In this document: piece by piece, positions 9,450 through 19,138 of the stretch
How the letters are laid out: every line of letters begins with the position of its first letter
Numbering within the stretch: position 1 is the first letter of the stretch
Assembly (NCBI RefSeq): GCF_000384155.1
Contig: NZ_KB913031.1
Span: 992,001 to 1,056,000, forward strand
DNA: 64,000 nucleotides
From: Methylophilus sp. 42
GTDB lineage: Bacteria; Pseudomonadota; Gammaproteobacteria; Burkholderiales; Methylophilaceae
Reading direction: 5' to 3'
Made by a program: the position numbers and the translations under genes
The notes under the pieces: generated by a model
Told to the model about the DNA's origin: nothing
Seen by the model: only the letters and a program-made list of their open reading frames with translations
Databases searched by the model: none

Positions 9450-12400
9450 TTAGTGCTTGATAGCATCCAGCGTCAGTTTGCTTGGCACGTGATCGCGGTC
9501 TGCCTTCACGGTTGTTGGGGTAGTGACCGTAACCCGTTCGGCACCAACGCCCGCAGCCAGTAACGCTTTCTGGATGGCGTCGGCGCGTGCCTTGGCCAAG
9601 GTTTGCAAGTCAGCGTCGGTGACCTGGATGCTGGTGGTCAGTGCTTCCTGTGCTTGCGCGTAAAAACCTTCGGGCGCTTTTTCCAGTTTGGCTGCCAGTC
9701 GTTTGAGCAAGCCTTTATTGTTCAGGCGGTCATGCAATGTTTGTATGGCCGATTGCACTTTGGGATTATTTAAATCAATTGGTCCCGCTGCCTGCCCAGG
9801 CTCCAGGCGTACACCTGCTTCTGCTGCCACTTGTTTGCGCAAGCTGGCTTCCTGAATGGCGCGTGTATCTGCGGCTACATCGTAGCCAGGTACAATGCCC
9901 AGCGCTAATTGCTGGCGTTTGGCGAGCGCGTTGCTTACCGTGTGTAATTTCTCCAGTTCTGGTGGTGCAACCGTGGCATTGCCAGGGTCAAACACAATTG
10001 CCTCCAGCTTTTCACCGCCGCCAAACAGTTTGCCCAGCGCACTGAAAGGCGCGGTCACGATTTTGGTCAGCACATTGGTGAAGGCTTTCCAGACAATACC
10101 GCCTATGCTGAACTTGGGGTCGTCCAGGCTGCCACTGACCGGCAAGTCCAGGTCAATTACCCCGTCACTGTCTTCGAGGATAGCAATCGCCAGGTCCAGG
10201 GGCAGGTTGGGCGCGTCTTTGCTATCAACTCTTTCACCCAGGGTGAGTTTGTTGATGACAAACTTGTTTTCACCCGCCAGTACACGCTGTTTGATTTTAT
10301 AGCCCAAGTCTACAGAGAGTTTGCCGGATTCAATTTTGCGCCCGGCAAACTTACCGGAATAGGGCGTGAGGCGATTCATCTCCAGGTTGGTGAATGCCAG
10401 TTTGATATCGGTAAACTCTGTGGTTTTAAACGGTTGCAACGAGCCACGGATGCGCGCTGCACCGTAATCATCTACCTTGCCGTCCAGTTCGACTTGCGCA
10501 GTCGATGACGGATCGCTGGAAATGCCGTTGATGACGCCGCCCAGGGTGTGGATGTGCGTGCCAAACGGTTGTGGCAGTGATAAGTCAGCAAATTCCAGTT
10601 CGGCGTTATTGATACGTACCGTATCAATTGCAACCGGGAAGTCGCTGCTAGTGCTGGCAGGCGTTGACGTTGCGGTGGTTTGACTCACGGGGGCTGGCGC
10701 CGCCTTCGTTGTGGTCGATGCGGTTGCCGCTGTCTGGTCTGGCGTAGCCGTGCGCATGACCTTGGTGATATTCAGGCTGCGGTCAGGATAAATGATAAAT
10801 TTACTTTGCGGCTTGCTCAGTGTCAGCGTGCTTAATTGCAGCTTGTTGGGCGCCAGTGATAGCGCCAAGCCGTCTCCTTGCAGTTTCTCCCAGCGTAAAA
10901 ACGGTTGCTGGCTCGCCTCCTCCAGGATGGACAGCTGGTTGACACTAAAGCCGCCGTCAAACTTGGTTGCCCCGCTGCTGGTTTGTTGCAGTTTACCCTG
11001 CAGGCTGGCAGAACCGTTTTCCAGTTGCAGTAAGGCAGCTTGCTGGATATAAGGGGCAAAGGGCTTCAGTGACAGGTCAGTAAGTGTGCATTGCAACTCG
11101 GTTTTAAAAGGGGTTGCAGCCAGTTTGCCTTGCAGGTTGAACTGACCGCCTTGTTTGACCTTGAATCCAGCTTTCACCGGCAGCAAGCTTGCCATATTCT
11201 GGCTCAGGTTGCTAGCTTCCACGCTGGCATCCACCACGTCCAGCACCACAGGTGTCGGTGTCGATTGATCTTCAATATGAATATCTGCTTGTTGCAAGGC
11301 CAGCCGCTTCACGGCGTAAGACCATGGCTTCGCGGGCGCCGCTGCCTGTGTGCTTGTCTTGGCAGTCGCCGTGTGGCTGCCTGGGGCAGGTGCCAGCATG
11401 GCTTGCCAGTTCAGGCGTTGATCCGCTTGCCTGATGACCGTTGTTTTAAGTCCTTGTAATTGAATCGCGGCAATATCAACTTTTTGCTGGTCCAGCGCCA
11501 GTTGCGCATTATTCAGCGCAAATCTGGCTAATTGTGCGGCGGGTTTTTTATCTGATTGGACGCTGAGTTGTGTTGCTTCCAGTTGCACATTTTTTAGCGC
11601 CAAGCCTGACGTATTATCTACCGCCAGCTGTAGATTGAGGTCGCCAACCGTGGCTTGCAAGGGCTTGGCAAATTGCTGGTCGGTATAAGCGAGCTGCCAG
11701 TGCGTCAGGGCGATGTCGTCTATCGCAAATTGGAAGGGGGCGCTGGCCTTTTCATCGACCTTTTCATCTGGCACCCCAGGTGCCTCAGCAGGCGGGGGCG
11801 TGGCTGCTGCAGGTTCGGCAAACGCATGTTGCCAATCAAGCCCGGCAGCCGTTTGTGTCGCCGATAATTGCCCTTTGTTTAATAAAATGTGTGCCACATT
11901 GGCCCGGCGTTCGGCCAAATTGAGGCTGACATTTTCGATCGCCAGTTCTGGCAATATAAATAATGTTTTTTGTGCTTGTTGTAACTGAGTTTGCTCAATA
12001 TGCAGGTTCAGGTTGTCAAATGTGAGTTGTGCCTGCTTGTCCTGCTCGAAGACCAGCTTGGGCAAAGCCAGGCTGCTTTTGGCAATTGAAACGTCTGCCT
12101 GTGGTTTATGCAGTTTGAGTTGATCAAGTTGAATGTTGATGTCTTGTGTCGTGACCAATAACTGTTTTTGTTGATCTAGCGTCAGATGTTTGGCTTTGAC
12201 TTCCAACTGCGAAAAAGCGAGTTGATCGCCTTGCGCCAATGTGCCTGCCAAATCGTTCACGCGCAGCTGTGCATCGCTGACCAACAGTTTCGGTTGTTGA
12301 TTCGGCAAAGAAAAGTCATAGTTAAACTGGCTGGTAAACGTACCTGCCGTGACTTGCAGCGGCAACTTGGCCGTGTTTATCCATTGCATGACTTTGGCGA

Positions 12401-13100
12401 TTTGCAAACCTTCGATCGCCAGTGAGCCTTGTGATGCCAGTGGATTGACGCCAAAATTGCCTTTCCACTTGATGGTCGCGCCCTGGTACGGCAGTTTGGC
12501 GGCAATCAGGTAGTCGCCACGGTCTTTAGGTAGCGTGGAAAAGCCTTCGAGTTCAAAATCCAGTGGCTTGAGTGAGGCTTGTAGCGGCGTGGCGTGTTGC
12601 GCATCCTGGTAATCGATATTGCCCTGGCTGATCGCGATATTTTCAATGATGACACGCGGCAAGTCTTTATTTGGCGGCGTTGGGTCCTCGTTGAGTTTTG
12701 CAATGAGGTCAGCCCAGTTGAGGCGGCCCTGTTTGGAGATATGCACATCGACGCGCGGCGCTGTCAGCGTAATTTGCTTGAGTTTCCAGGCCCAGTTGAA
12801 CAGGCCGCTGGCTTCAAGATCGACCACCAGTTTGTCAAACGACGCCAGTGGCGCACCGTTTGTTTCGGTCAGCGCCAGCTTCTCGATGGTTGCGGTGAGG
12901 CGCAACGGGTCAAACGTGACTTTTTCTACACTGGCTTTACTGGCCAATTGGTGTTCGGCTACCCATGGTAACAGCCATTTTGCCAGCGGATTGATAGCCA
13001 GCCAGGCAAATGCAAAGTAGAAGACAGTAAGCCCGGTAAGCACCTTGAAAGTCAGTGATTGCACCAGGGGACGTAAGGAAGGGGGCAGGCGATTCAACAT
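9450..13100 (-). CDS. DUF748/AsmA-like giant envelope protein
   Basis: A protein of about 1,216 residues with one N-terminal membrane anchor (roughly residues 18-36, VLTGLTVFYFAFAWLAI) and a very long periplasmic part. Its repeated short beta segments (for example IDIALTHWQLAYTD and VRINNAELEFADLS) are typical of DUF748 and AsmA-like proteins. These are thought to form beta-taco bridges for phospholipid transport between membranes; that role is inferred here. Proline/alanine/threonine-rich linkers interrupt the repeats. The C-terminus (VFDPGNATVAPPELEKL) resembles the usual DUF748 tail. I choose ATG 13100 because upstream codons to 13211 show no such similarity. It is transcribed alone. Confidence 0.88.
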   Translation of the reverse strand: MLNRLPPSLRPLVQSLTFKVLTGLTVFYFAFAWLAINPLAKWLLPWVAEHQLASKASVEKVTFDPLRLTATIEKLALTETNGAPLASFDKLVVDLEASGLFNWAWKLKQITLTAPRVDVHISKQGRLNWADLIAKLNEDPTPPNKDLPRVIIENIAISQGNIDYQDAQHATPLQASLKPLDFELEGFSTLPKDRGDYLIAAKLPYQGATIKWKGNFGVNPLASQGSLAIEGLQIAKVMQWINTAKLPLQVTAGTFTSQFNYDFSLPNQQPKLLVSDAQLRVNDLAGTLAQGDQLAFSQLEVKAKHLTLDQQKQLLVTTQDINIQLDQLKLHKPQADVSIAKSSLALPKLVFEQDKQAQLTFDNLNLHIEQTQLQQAQKTLFILPELAIENVSLNLAERRANVAHILLNKGQLSATQTAAGLDWQHAFAEPAAATPPPAEAPGVPDEKVDEKASAPFQFAIDDIALTHWQLAYTDQQFAKPLQATVGDLNLQLAVDNTSGLALKNVQLEATQLSVQSDKKPAAQLARFALNNAQLALDQQKVDIAAIQLQGLKTTVIRQADQRLNWQAMLAPAPGSHTATAKTSTQAAAPAKPWSYAVKRLALQQADIHIEDQSTPTPVVLDVVDASVEASNLSQNMASLLPVKAGFKVKQGGQFNLQGKLAATPFKTELQCTLTDLSLKPFAPYIQQAALLQLENGSASLQGKLQQTSSGATKFDGGFSVNQLSILEEASQQPFLRWEKLQGDGLALSLAPNKLQLSTLTLSKPQSKFIIYPDRSLNITKVMRTATPDQTAATASTTTKAAPAPVSQTTATSTPASTSSDFPVAIDTVRINNAELEFADLSLPQPFGTHIHTLGGVINGISSDPSSTAQVELDGKVDDYGAARIRGSLQPFKTTEFTDIKLAFTNLEMNRLTPYSGKFAGRKIESGKLSVDLGYKIKQRVLAGENKFVINKLTLGERVDSKDAPNLPLDLAIAILEDSDGVIDLDLPVSGSLDDPKFSIGGIVWKAFTNVLTKIVTAPFSALGKLFGGGEKLEAIVFDPGNATVAPPELEKLHTVSNALAKRQQLALGIVPGYDVAADTRAIQEASLRKQVAAEAGVRLEPGQAAGPIDLNNPKVQSAIQTLHDRLNNKGLLKRLAAKLEKAPEGFYAQAQEALTTSIQVTDADLQTLAKARADAIQKALLAAGVGAERVTVTTPTTVKADRDHVPSKLTLDAIKH

Positions 13101-13297
13101 AAGTGTTAATTTAGCAGAAATTAAATCTTTTATATCGTTTGTTGACACCGGAAAGTGACAAATCTTTGCGTGCCACACACGGCCAGGGATAGCCACGAAT
13201 AAGTCAGGCAACCCATGTCATGAAGGTGACATTGCCATCCGTTTTCATGTATGCTTAAGTTAACGCGTTATACAGGATGCTGTTTTCAGCAGTAACT

Positions 13298-14158
13298 ATG
13301 GCTTCAGAGCCGGATAAGTTGTCTCACAAACCCTCACTTTTAGAACGATTAAGCCATTTTCTTCTGCGCGAGCCAGAAGACCGCGAGCAACTGGTCGAGT
13401 TGCTGCATGGGGCTTATGAAAATCACCTGATGGACAGCGATTCGCTGGCCATGATTGAAGGTGTCCTGCAAGTCAGTGAAATGCAGGTCAGGGATATCAT
13501 GATCCCGCGTTCGCAAATGGACGTCATTGATATTGCCCAGCCGCCAGAAAGCTTTCTGCCGTTTGTCATTGAAACGGCGCACTCCCGCTTCCCTGTCATT
13601 GAAGATAATAAAAACGATGTGATCGGCATTTTGCTGGCCAAGGACTTGTTGCGCTATTACGCCAACGAGACATTCGAGCTGCGCGATATGCTGCGTCCGG
13701 CGGTGTTTATTCCCGAGTCCAAGCGCCTGAATGTGTTGTTAAAAGAGTTCCGCAGTAACCGTAACCACATTGCCATTGTGGTCGATGAGTATGGTGGCGT
13801 AGCCGGGATGGTGACGATTGAAGATGTGCTGGAGCAAATTGTCGGCGACATCGAGGACGAATACGATGATGACGAAGGCGAAGGTAATATCATTCAGCAG
13901 GAGCCAGGTATTTATCGCGTCAAAGCCTTGACCGAGATTCCTGAATTTAATGAAGCCATAGGCACAGAGTTTAGCGACGAAGAGTTTTCTACCGTGGGTG
14001 GCCTGGTGGTGAATCACTTCGGTCATTTGCCCAAGCGAGGCGAGCATATCCGTATTGATAATCTAAGTGTCACCGTGGTACATGCCGACAGTCGCCGTGT
14101 ACATGTGTTACTGGTCGAACAGTTGCCGGAAGAGGCGTATCCTATCGAGTCTGTGTAG
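13298..14158 (+). CDS. corC: CorC/HlyC-type CBS-domain protein
   Basis: A soluble protein of 286 residues. An N-terminal region LLERLSHFLLREPEDREQLVELL leads into paired CBS domains with MIPRSQMDVIDI and VVDEYGGVAGMVTIEDVLEQIVGDI, then a CorC/HlyC C-terminal domain. E. coli CorC (YbeX) has been linked to Mg/Co efflux and to ribosome biogenesis. The upstream ATG at 13277 would add seven residues (MLFSAVT); I prefer MASEPDKLSHKPS but cannot exclude it. Unlike many Betaproteobacteria, it is not followed by lnt; a small secreted protein follows instead. Confidence 0.9.
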   Translation: MASEPDKLSHKPSLLERLSHFLLREPEDREQLVELLHGAYENHLMDSDSLAMIEGVLQVSEMQVRDIMIPRSQMDVIDIAQPPESFLPFVIETAHSRFPVIEDNKNDVIGILLAKDLLRYYANETFELRDMLRPAVFIPESKRLNVLLKEFRSNRNHIAIVVDEYGGVAGMVTIEDVLEQIVGDIEDEYDDDEGEGNIIQQEPGIYRVKALTEIPEFNEAIGTEFSDEEFSTVGGLVVNHFGHLPKRGEHIRIDNLSVTVVHADSRRVHVLLVEQLPEEAYPIESV

Positions 14159-14220
14159 TGCCTCTTGTATGAACCTATTGCTGTTTTAATTGCCTGAGTT
14201 TCTGAATATAAAGGAGAGTC

Positions 14221-14616
14221 ATGATGAGAGCACAAACTTGGTTAAACGGGGTATTGGCTGTTGCATTATTGTCTTTAAGCGGGGCGGTGTTGGCAGGTGC
14301 GGCGGCTGGTAAGTTGCCTGAGGACGAGCAGGGCTTTGTGGATGCGGTGGGCAAGTTGAATCGCGCGCAGTTAATTGCATTATTGGGCGAGCCAGCGCGC
14401 GCGGAAGATGTGAAGTTAAAAGACAGTGGGCGCGTGGTGGCTTCTATCTGGCATTATCACAATATCAATAAAGATGCCGCGGGGGCTTATTACCCAACCA
14501 CAGAGCTGGATCTGATTGATGACCAGGTCAGTGTGGTGGTGTTTCTGAATAATGATGGGTCTGATGCCAATGCTGGTCAGACGTATGAAGTACAACCGAA
14601 TCCCGCCGATTTGTAA
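14221..14616 (+). CDS. Small secreted protein of unknown function
   Basis: A 131-residue protein with a clear signal peptide (MMRAQTWLNGVLAVALLSLSGAVLAGA). The mature part contains LNRAQLIALLGEPARAEDV, which resembles the helix-turn of BamE/SmpA-like folds, then a run of short beta segments ending in VSVVVFLNNDGSD. No lipobox is visible. A strong AAGGAG ribosome site (14211-14216) precedes the tandem ATGs at 14221 and 14224. It may follow corC in the same transcript. I do not recognise a specific family, and the BamE resemblance is only by eye. Confidence 0.75.
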   Translation: MMRAQTWLNGVLAVALLSLSGAVLAGAAAGKLPEDEQGFVDAVGKLNRAQLIALLGEPARAEDVKLKDSGRVVASIWHYHNINKDAAGAYYPTTELDLIDDQVSVVVFLNNDGSDANAGQTYEVQPNPADL

Positions 14617-14644
14617 TCTTTGATTTTTGTGGGTAGTTAAAAAG

Positions 14645-14668
14645 CAAAGGGCGCCACAGCGCCCTTTG
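14645..14668. terminator. Bidirectional hairpin between convergent genes
   Basis: CAAAGGGCGC-CACA-GCGCCCTTTG is a perfect 10-bp stem located between the convergent 14221 gene and mscL. Its A/T flanks suit termination in both directions. Confidence 0.75.
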
Positions 14669-14690
14669 TCATATCACTATCGCCAGAAAA

Positions 14691-15104
14691 TTATTTTTTC
14701 AGGCTGTCACGAATTTCACGTAACAAGACGATATCTTCCGGTGTCGCTGCTGGCGCAGGCGCTGGTTCGGCCTGTTTCAGGCTGTTCATGAATTTAACCA
14801 TCTGGAAAATGATAAATGCCAGAATAACGAAGTTGAGCACAATGGTGATGAAATTACCGTAAGCCAGTACCGCGCCCAGTTTTTTGGCTTCTGCCAGGGC
14901 CAGGTCAGCCGATTGGCCGTTGAGTGGCACATACAGGTTGCTAAAATCAAAACCGCCAAAAATTCGGCCGATGACCGGCATGATAATGTCGTTCACCATG
15001 GAATCAACGATCTTGCCGAAGGCACCGCCAATGATGACACCGACCGCCAGGTCCATGACATTGCCCTTCAGCGCAAATTGTTTAAACTCGGTCATCACAC
15101 TCAT
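14691..15104 (-). CDS. mscL: Large-conductance mechanosensitive channel
   Basis: MscL is a pentameric inner-membrane channel that opens on hypo-osmotic shock. The 137-residue protein has the conserved start [27 protein letters not shown] (first helix), NDIIMPVIG, a periplasmic loop, a second membrane helix ([21 protein letters not shown]) and a C-terminal helix ending [11 protein letters not shown]. An AGGAG site seven bases before ATG 15104 supports this start over the ATG at 15095. It is a single-gene unit convergent with the preceding secreted protein. Confidence 0.97.
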   Translation of the reverse strand: MSVMTEFKQFALKGNVMDLAVGVIIGGAFGKIVDSMVNDIIMPVIGRIFGGFDFSNLYVPLNGQSADLALAEAKKLGAVLAYGNFITIVLNFVILAFIIFQMVKFMNSLKQAEPAPAPAATPEDIVLLREIRDSLKK

Positions 15105-15275
15105 TCACTTACTCCTGATGTTAATAATTGTAGATAGTTGCAAATGATGACTATAGGCGCGGACTTGCCAGCTTGTCAATTGCCGGGGCGCTGATCTTTT
15201 ACCTGTCACGGTTGAATAGGGTGCTGTGTGATATATTGAATCATTCTGGTTTTTGATGGATTAAAAAGAGTCTAC

Positions 15276-16130
15276 ATGCAGTTGTTTCACAGCTTGCGCG
15301 AGTTGCGCGCATTTCTGGCCAGTCGCCGCGACCAACGCGTGGGGTTTGTGCCAACCATGGGTAATTTACATGCGGGGCATTGCCAGCTGGTGACGCTGGC
15401 GAAGAAGCATGCGGACCTGGTGGTGGTCAGTATTTTTGTAAACCCGCTGCAATTTGGTGCCAATGAGGATTTCGGCAGTTATCCGCGTACCTTGCAGTCT
15501 GACTGTGACAAACTGCAATCCGTGGGCGCTGATGTGGTGTTTGCACCAGCAGTGGAGGAGATGTACCCCGACTTTGATGGTCAGGATTTGCACCAGCAGA
15601 TGGTGATTCAACCACCGCCGTTGGCCGATGATTTGTGTGGCGCCAGCCGTCCTGGCCATTTTGCTGGTGTGGCGACTGTAGTCGCCAAACTGTTTCATAT
15701 GGTGCAACCGCAAGTGGCGGTGTTTGGCAAAAAAGACTACCAGCAGCTAATGGTGATCCGCGCATTGGTGCGGCAACTCAATTTTGAGATTGAAATCATC
15801 GCCGGGGAAACTGCACGTGAGGCTTCCGGCCTGGCCATGAGCTCAAGAAATGGCTATTTGACCGCAGCAGAAAAAACACAGGCCGCGCAGTTAAATCAGC
15901 AGTTGCAAGTCATGAAACAAGCCTTGCTGACTGGCCAGCGTGACTATGCGGCTTTGCAAACGCAAGCCCGTTTAGCGTTAAGCCAGCAGGGCTGGCAGGT
16001 AGATTATGTAGAGGTTCGGCGTCAACAGTCACTGACCTTGCCGGATGCGCAGACCCGTGAATGGGTGATACTGGCTGCAGCCAGGTTGGGCAAGACGCGG
16101 CTCATCGATAACTGCGAAGTCAGCGCCTGA
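15276..16130 (+). CDS. panC: Pantothenate synthetase (pantoate-beta-alanine ligase)
   Basis: PanC joins pantoate and beta-alanine using ATP, the last step to pantothenate and hence coenzyme A. The 284-residue protein shows VPTMGNLHAGH (HAGH at residues 32-35), VSIFVNPLQFG, GASRPGHFAGVATVVAKLF, VFGKKDYQQL and the KMSKS-like MSSRNGYL. panD follows 105 bases later, so the two halves of the pathway (beta-alanine supply and ligation) sit together. panB is not in the window. Confidence 0.97.
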   Translation: MQLFHSLRELRAFLASRRDQRVGFVPTMGNLHAGHCQLVTLAKKHADLVVVSIFVNPLQFGANEDFGSYPRTLQSDCDKLQSVGADVVFAPAVEEMYPDFDGQDLHQQMVIQPPPLADDLCGASRPGHFAGVATVVAKLFHMVQPQVAVFGKKDYQQLMVIRALVRQLNFEIEIIAGETAREASGLAMSSRNGYLTAAEKTQAAQLNQQLQVMKQALLTGQRDYAALQTQARLALSQQGWQVDYVEVRRQQSLTLPDAQTREWVILAAARLGKTRLIDNCEVSA

Positions 16131-16235
16131 TGCAATTGCATGCGTTTTTTGATAAATTTATTTTGCGCTAAGCCATTGATAACTTTATAATTACGACCTT
16201 TTCCGCGCGAGTGGAAGTTCGAGCTAAGGGACGCA

Positions 16236-16616
16236 ATGCAAAGAACCATGTTGAAATCAAAGCTGCATCGAGTGCGTGTGACGCATAGCGAGCTGCACTA
16301 TGAAGGCAGCTGTGCGATTGATGAAGCCTTGCTGGAGGCCGCCAATATTCATGAATATGAGCAAATCCAGATTTACAACATCAACAATGGTGAGCGTTTC
16401 ACAACTTATGCCATTCGTGCCGAGCGTCACTCTGGCGTGATTTCGGTGAATGGTGCTGCGGCGCACAAAGCGGATCCTGACGATTTGATTATTATTGCCA
16501 GCTATTCCCAGTATACCGAAGCCGAATTGACTCACTACCATCCGCAACTGGTTTACGTCGATGCGCAAAACCGCATTGTCGAGCAAAAAAACCATATTCC
16601 TGCGCAAGCCGCCTGA
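16236..16616 (+). CDS. panD: Aspartate 1-decarboxylase proenzyme
   Basis: PanD makes beta-alanine from aspartate for the PanC reaction. The proenzyme self-cleaves between Gly24 and Ser25 in YEGSCAID to form the pyruvoyl cofactor; these residues are intact. The start at 16236 ([24 protein letters not shown]) keeps the same numbering as the E. coli enzyme. The 126-residue length is normal. It lies downstream of panC and may share its transcript or use a promoter in the 105-base gap. Confidence 0.97.
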   Translation: MQRTMLKSKLHRVRVTHSELHYEGSCAIDEALLEAANIHEYEQIQIYNINNGERFTTYAIRAERHSGVISVNGAAAHKADPDDLIIIASYSQYTEAELTHYHPQLVYVDAQNRIVEQKNHIPAQAA

Positions 16617-16630
16617 TTTTGAATACACCT

Positions 16631-17002
16631 ATGCAACCAAACATTGATACCCTGTCTCTTGAAGAGATGAAACTGGCCGTCGTCGACGCGCTGGAAGATA
16701 TTAAAGCCTTTGACATCACTGTGATGGACGTGCGCCGTATGACGGCGGTGACCAGCTACATGATTGTCGCCAGTGGTAACTCTACCCGCCAATGCAAGGC
16801 CATCGCCGATAATGTGCGTGAAAAGCTGAAAGAAAAAGGCCTGGAAGCGCGCGGCGTAGAGGGCGAAAAAGAAGGCGAGTGGGTATTGGTCGATTTAGGC
16901 GATATCGTGGTGCATGTCATGGTGCCAACCACCCGCGCTTATTACAACATTGAACAACTGTGGACCGAGTCACAGACGCGCCGTACAGCGTCTGCTGCCT
17001 AA
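16631..17002 (+). CDS. rsfS: Ribosomal silencing factor RsfS
   Basis: RsfS binds L14 on the 50S subunit and blocks subunit joining during starvation. The 123-residue protein carries DALEDIKAFDITVMDVR, TSYMIVASGNSTRQ, EGEKEGEWVLVDLGDIVVHVM and TRAYYNIEQLW, the core DUF143/Iojap motifs. ATG 16631 is taken; an in-frame TTG at 16619 would add four residues. rlmH, another large-subunit gene, follows 21 bases later, the usual pairing. Confidence 0.95.
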   Translation: MQPNIDTLSLEEMKLAVVDALEDIKAFDITVMDVRRMTAVTSYMIVASGNSTRQCKAIADNVREKLKEKGLEARGVEGEKEGEWVLVDLGDIVVHVMVPTTRAYYNIEQLWTESQTRRTASAA

Positions 17003-17023
17003 AAGCACGACACTCCTCCAGGT

Positions 17024-17491
17024 ATGAAACTCAATATCATCTCGGTCGGCCATAAAATGCCCGACTGGGTTGAAACCGCCTGCGCGGAATACTTGAAACG
17101 CATGCCGCGTGAGCTTGAAACACGCATCATCGAAATCAAACCTGATAAGCGTGCGGCCGGTAAGAATAGTGAAGTGGTGCAGGAAGCCGAAGCCAAGCGT
17201 ATCCTGGAAGTGGCCGGTAAAGATTACCTGGTGGCGCTGGATGAGCGTGGCCAGACCGTGACTACCTTGCAACTGGCAGAAAAACTCAAAAGCTGGCAGG
17301 AAATGGGGCGTGATGTTTCACTGGTGGTTGGTGGGGCCGATGGTTTGCATGCACAACTCAAAACGCAAGCGCAATGGCTGTTCAGCTTGTCTAAATTGAC
17401 CATGCCGCATGGCATGGTGCGTGTGATGCTGGCCGAGCAACTTTATCGCGCCCACACGGTTCTAAGTGGTCATCCCTATCACCGAGAGTAA
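17024..17491 (+). CDS. rlmH: 23S rRNA (pseudouridine1915-N3)-methyltransferase
   Basis: RlmH is a SPOUT-class enzyme that methylates pseudouridine 1915 in helix 69 of 23S rRNA. The 155-residue protein starts MKLNIISVGHKMPDWV and ends with the knotted cofactor-binding part LVVGGADGL, LSKLTMPHGMVRVMLAEQLYRA and HPYHRE. All are diagnostic. It is followed after two bases by the photolyase gene, so translation of the two is probably linked. Confidence 0.97.
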   Translation: MKLNIISVGHKMPDWVETACAEYLKRMPRELETRIIEIKPDKRAAGKNSEVVQEAEAKRILEVAGKDYLVALDERGQTVTTLQLAEKLKSWQEMGRDVSLVVGGADGLHAQLKTQAQWLFSLSKLTMPHGMVRVMLAEQLYRAHTVLSGHPYHRE

Positions 17492-17493
17492 CG

Positions 17494-18927
17494 ATGTCTA
17501 AAGCCCTGGTCTGGTTGCGTCGCGACCTGCGCGATGATGATCATGCCGCGCTGTATCACGCCTTGAAGCGGCATACGCAAGTGATTGTCGCTTTTGTTTT
17601 TGATACGGATATTCTGCATGCATTAACGGATAAACAAGATCGCCGGGTTGAATTTATCTGGGAAAGCGTACGCGAACTCAAGCAGTCCTTACAAGCGCAC
17701 GGCAGTGACCTGATCGTATGTCATGGCCGCGCACAAGTAGAAATCCCGGCGCTGGCGCGCGCACTCAATGTCAGCGCAGTCTATGCCAACAAAGATTACG
17801 AGCCGGTCGCGATTGCCCGCGATGAAATAGTAGCGCAGGCGCTGCTTGAGGCTGGTCAAACCCTGCATTTATTCAAAGATCAGGTGCTGTTTGAGCAAGA
17901 TGAGGTGATGACACAAACCGGCAAGCCGTATGGGGTGTTCACCCCGTATAAAAATGCCCATCTGGCCAAGTTGAATGCCTTTTATTTAAAAGCTTACCCG
18001 GTCAAAAAATATATCAGTCATCTTGCGCCCGTGGCGCCAGCGCCCATGCCGACGCTGGCATCGCTGGGGTTTGAGCGCACCAATCTTGCCGCATTGCGCT
18101 TGCCAACCGGTATGGCTGGTGCGCAGCAGTTATTCGAGGATTTTCTGCACCGTATCGACCAGTATCATGACGCGCGTAATTACCCGGCGGTCAAAGGCGT
18201 GTCTTATCTGTCGGTGCATTTGCGTTTCGGCACAATTTCCATCCGCCAACTGGCGCATGCAGCGTGGCAATTATCCCTGGCGGGTAATAAGGGGGCGGCG
18301 ATCTGGTTGAGTGAGTTGATCTGGCGTGATTTTTATTTCCAGATTCTGTTTCACCGGCCAGATCTGCAACAAGGTCGTTCTTATAAGCCGGAGTATGAGG
18401 CGCTGCCTTTTACCAATGACGCTGACTGGTTTGCTGCGTGGTGCGAAGGGCGCACCGGCTTCCCGATTGTGGATGCGGCCATGCGGCAGTTAAATCAGAC
18501 CGGTTATATGCATAACCGTTTGCGCATGGTAGTCGCCAGTTTCCTGGTCAAGGATCTGCTCATAGACTGGCGTTGGGGTGAGCGTTATTTTGAGCAAAAG
18601 TTAATCGATTTTGACTTTGCAGCCAATAATGGTGGCTGGCAATGGGCAGCCTCGACCGGTTGTGACGCGCAACCTTATTTCAGGATTTTTAACCCGCAAT
18701 CGCAGTCAGAAAAATTTGATCCGCAAGGCAAATTTATCCGTAAATATGTGCCGGAGCTTGCTGGTCTTGATGATCAGCAAATTCATGCGCCATGGGCAGA
18801 GAAATTTCGTAAAAAATGCTTGTTTGATAAAGGCTTAGTGCTCGACTACCCGGTGGCTGTGGTGGATCATGCGCAACAGCGCGAAGAGGCCTTGCGCTTA
18901 TACAAAAATAATGTGAAGCAAAGATGA
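17494..18927 (+). CDS. phrB: Deoxyribodipyrimidine photolyase
   Basis: A class I CPD photolyase of 477 residues that repairs UV-induced pyrimidine dimers using blue light. The N-terminal antenna domain begins [24 protein letters not shown]. The C-terminal FAD-binding domain shows [55 protein letters not shown] and [25 protein letters not shown], the flavin and substrate motifs. The antenna cofactor (methenyl-THF or another) cannot be told by eye. It follows rlmH directly, an unusual partner, suggesting simple read-through. Confidence 0.96.
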   Translation: MSKALVWLRRDLRDDDHAALYHALKRHTQVIVAFVFDTDILHALTDKQDRRVEFIWESVRELKQSLQAHGSDLIVCHGRAQVEIPALARALNVSAVYANKDYEPVAIARDEIVAQALLEAGQTLHLFKDQVLFEQDEVMTQTGKPYGVFTPYKNAHLAKLNAFYLKAYPVKKYISHLAPVAPAPMPTLASLGFERTNLAALRLPTGMAGAQQLFEDFLHRIDQYHDARNYPAVKGVSYLSVHLRFGTISIRQLAHAAWQLSLAGNKGAAIWLSELIWRDFYFQILFHRPDLQQGRSYKPEYEALPFTNDADWFAAWCEGRTGFPIVDAAMRQLNQTGYMHNRLRMVVASFLVKDLLIDWRWGERYFEQKLIDFDFAANNGGWQWAASTGCDAQPYFRIFNPQSQSEKFDPQGKFIRKYVPELAGLDDQQIHAPWAEKFRKKCLFDKGLVLDYPVAVVDHAQQREEALRLYKNNVKQR

Positions 18928-19138
18928 CATTTGATGTAGAATAAGATCGTTTTACTTCGTGCTAAGGTGAGGTCTGCATCACGCCTGCTGGTTAATTTAA
19001 CCGACTTTTTAACAATGATCCCTTCAACTTTTAGAAGAGATTTCCGTTAACTGAGATGACACACATTTGCGAAGTACGCACTGCAAGCTGTGTTGGGGAT
19101 ACAACAATTTAAATGCGCTTGAAAAGCTTCTAAACATA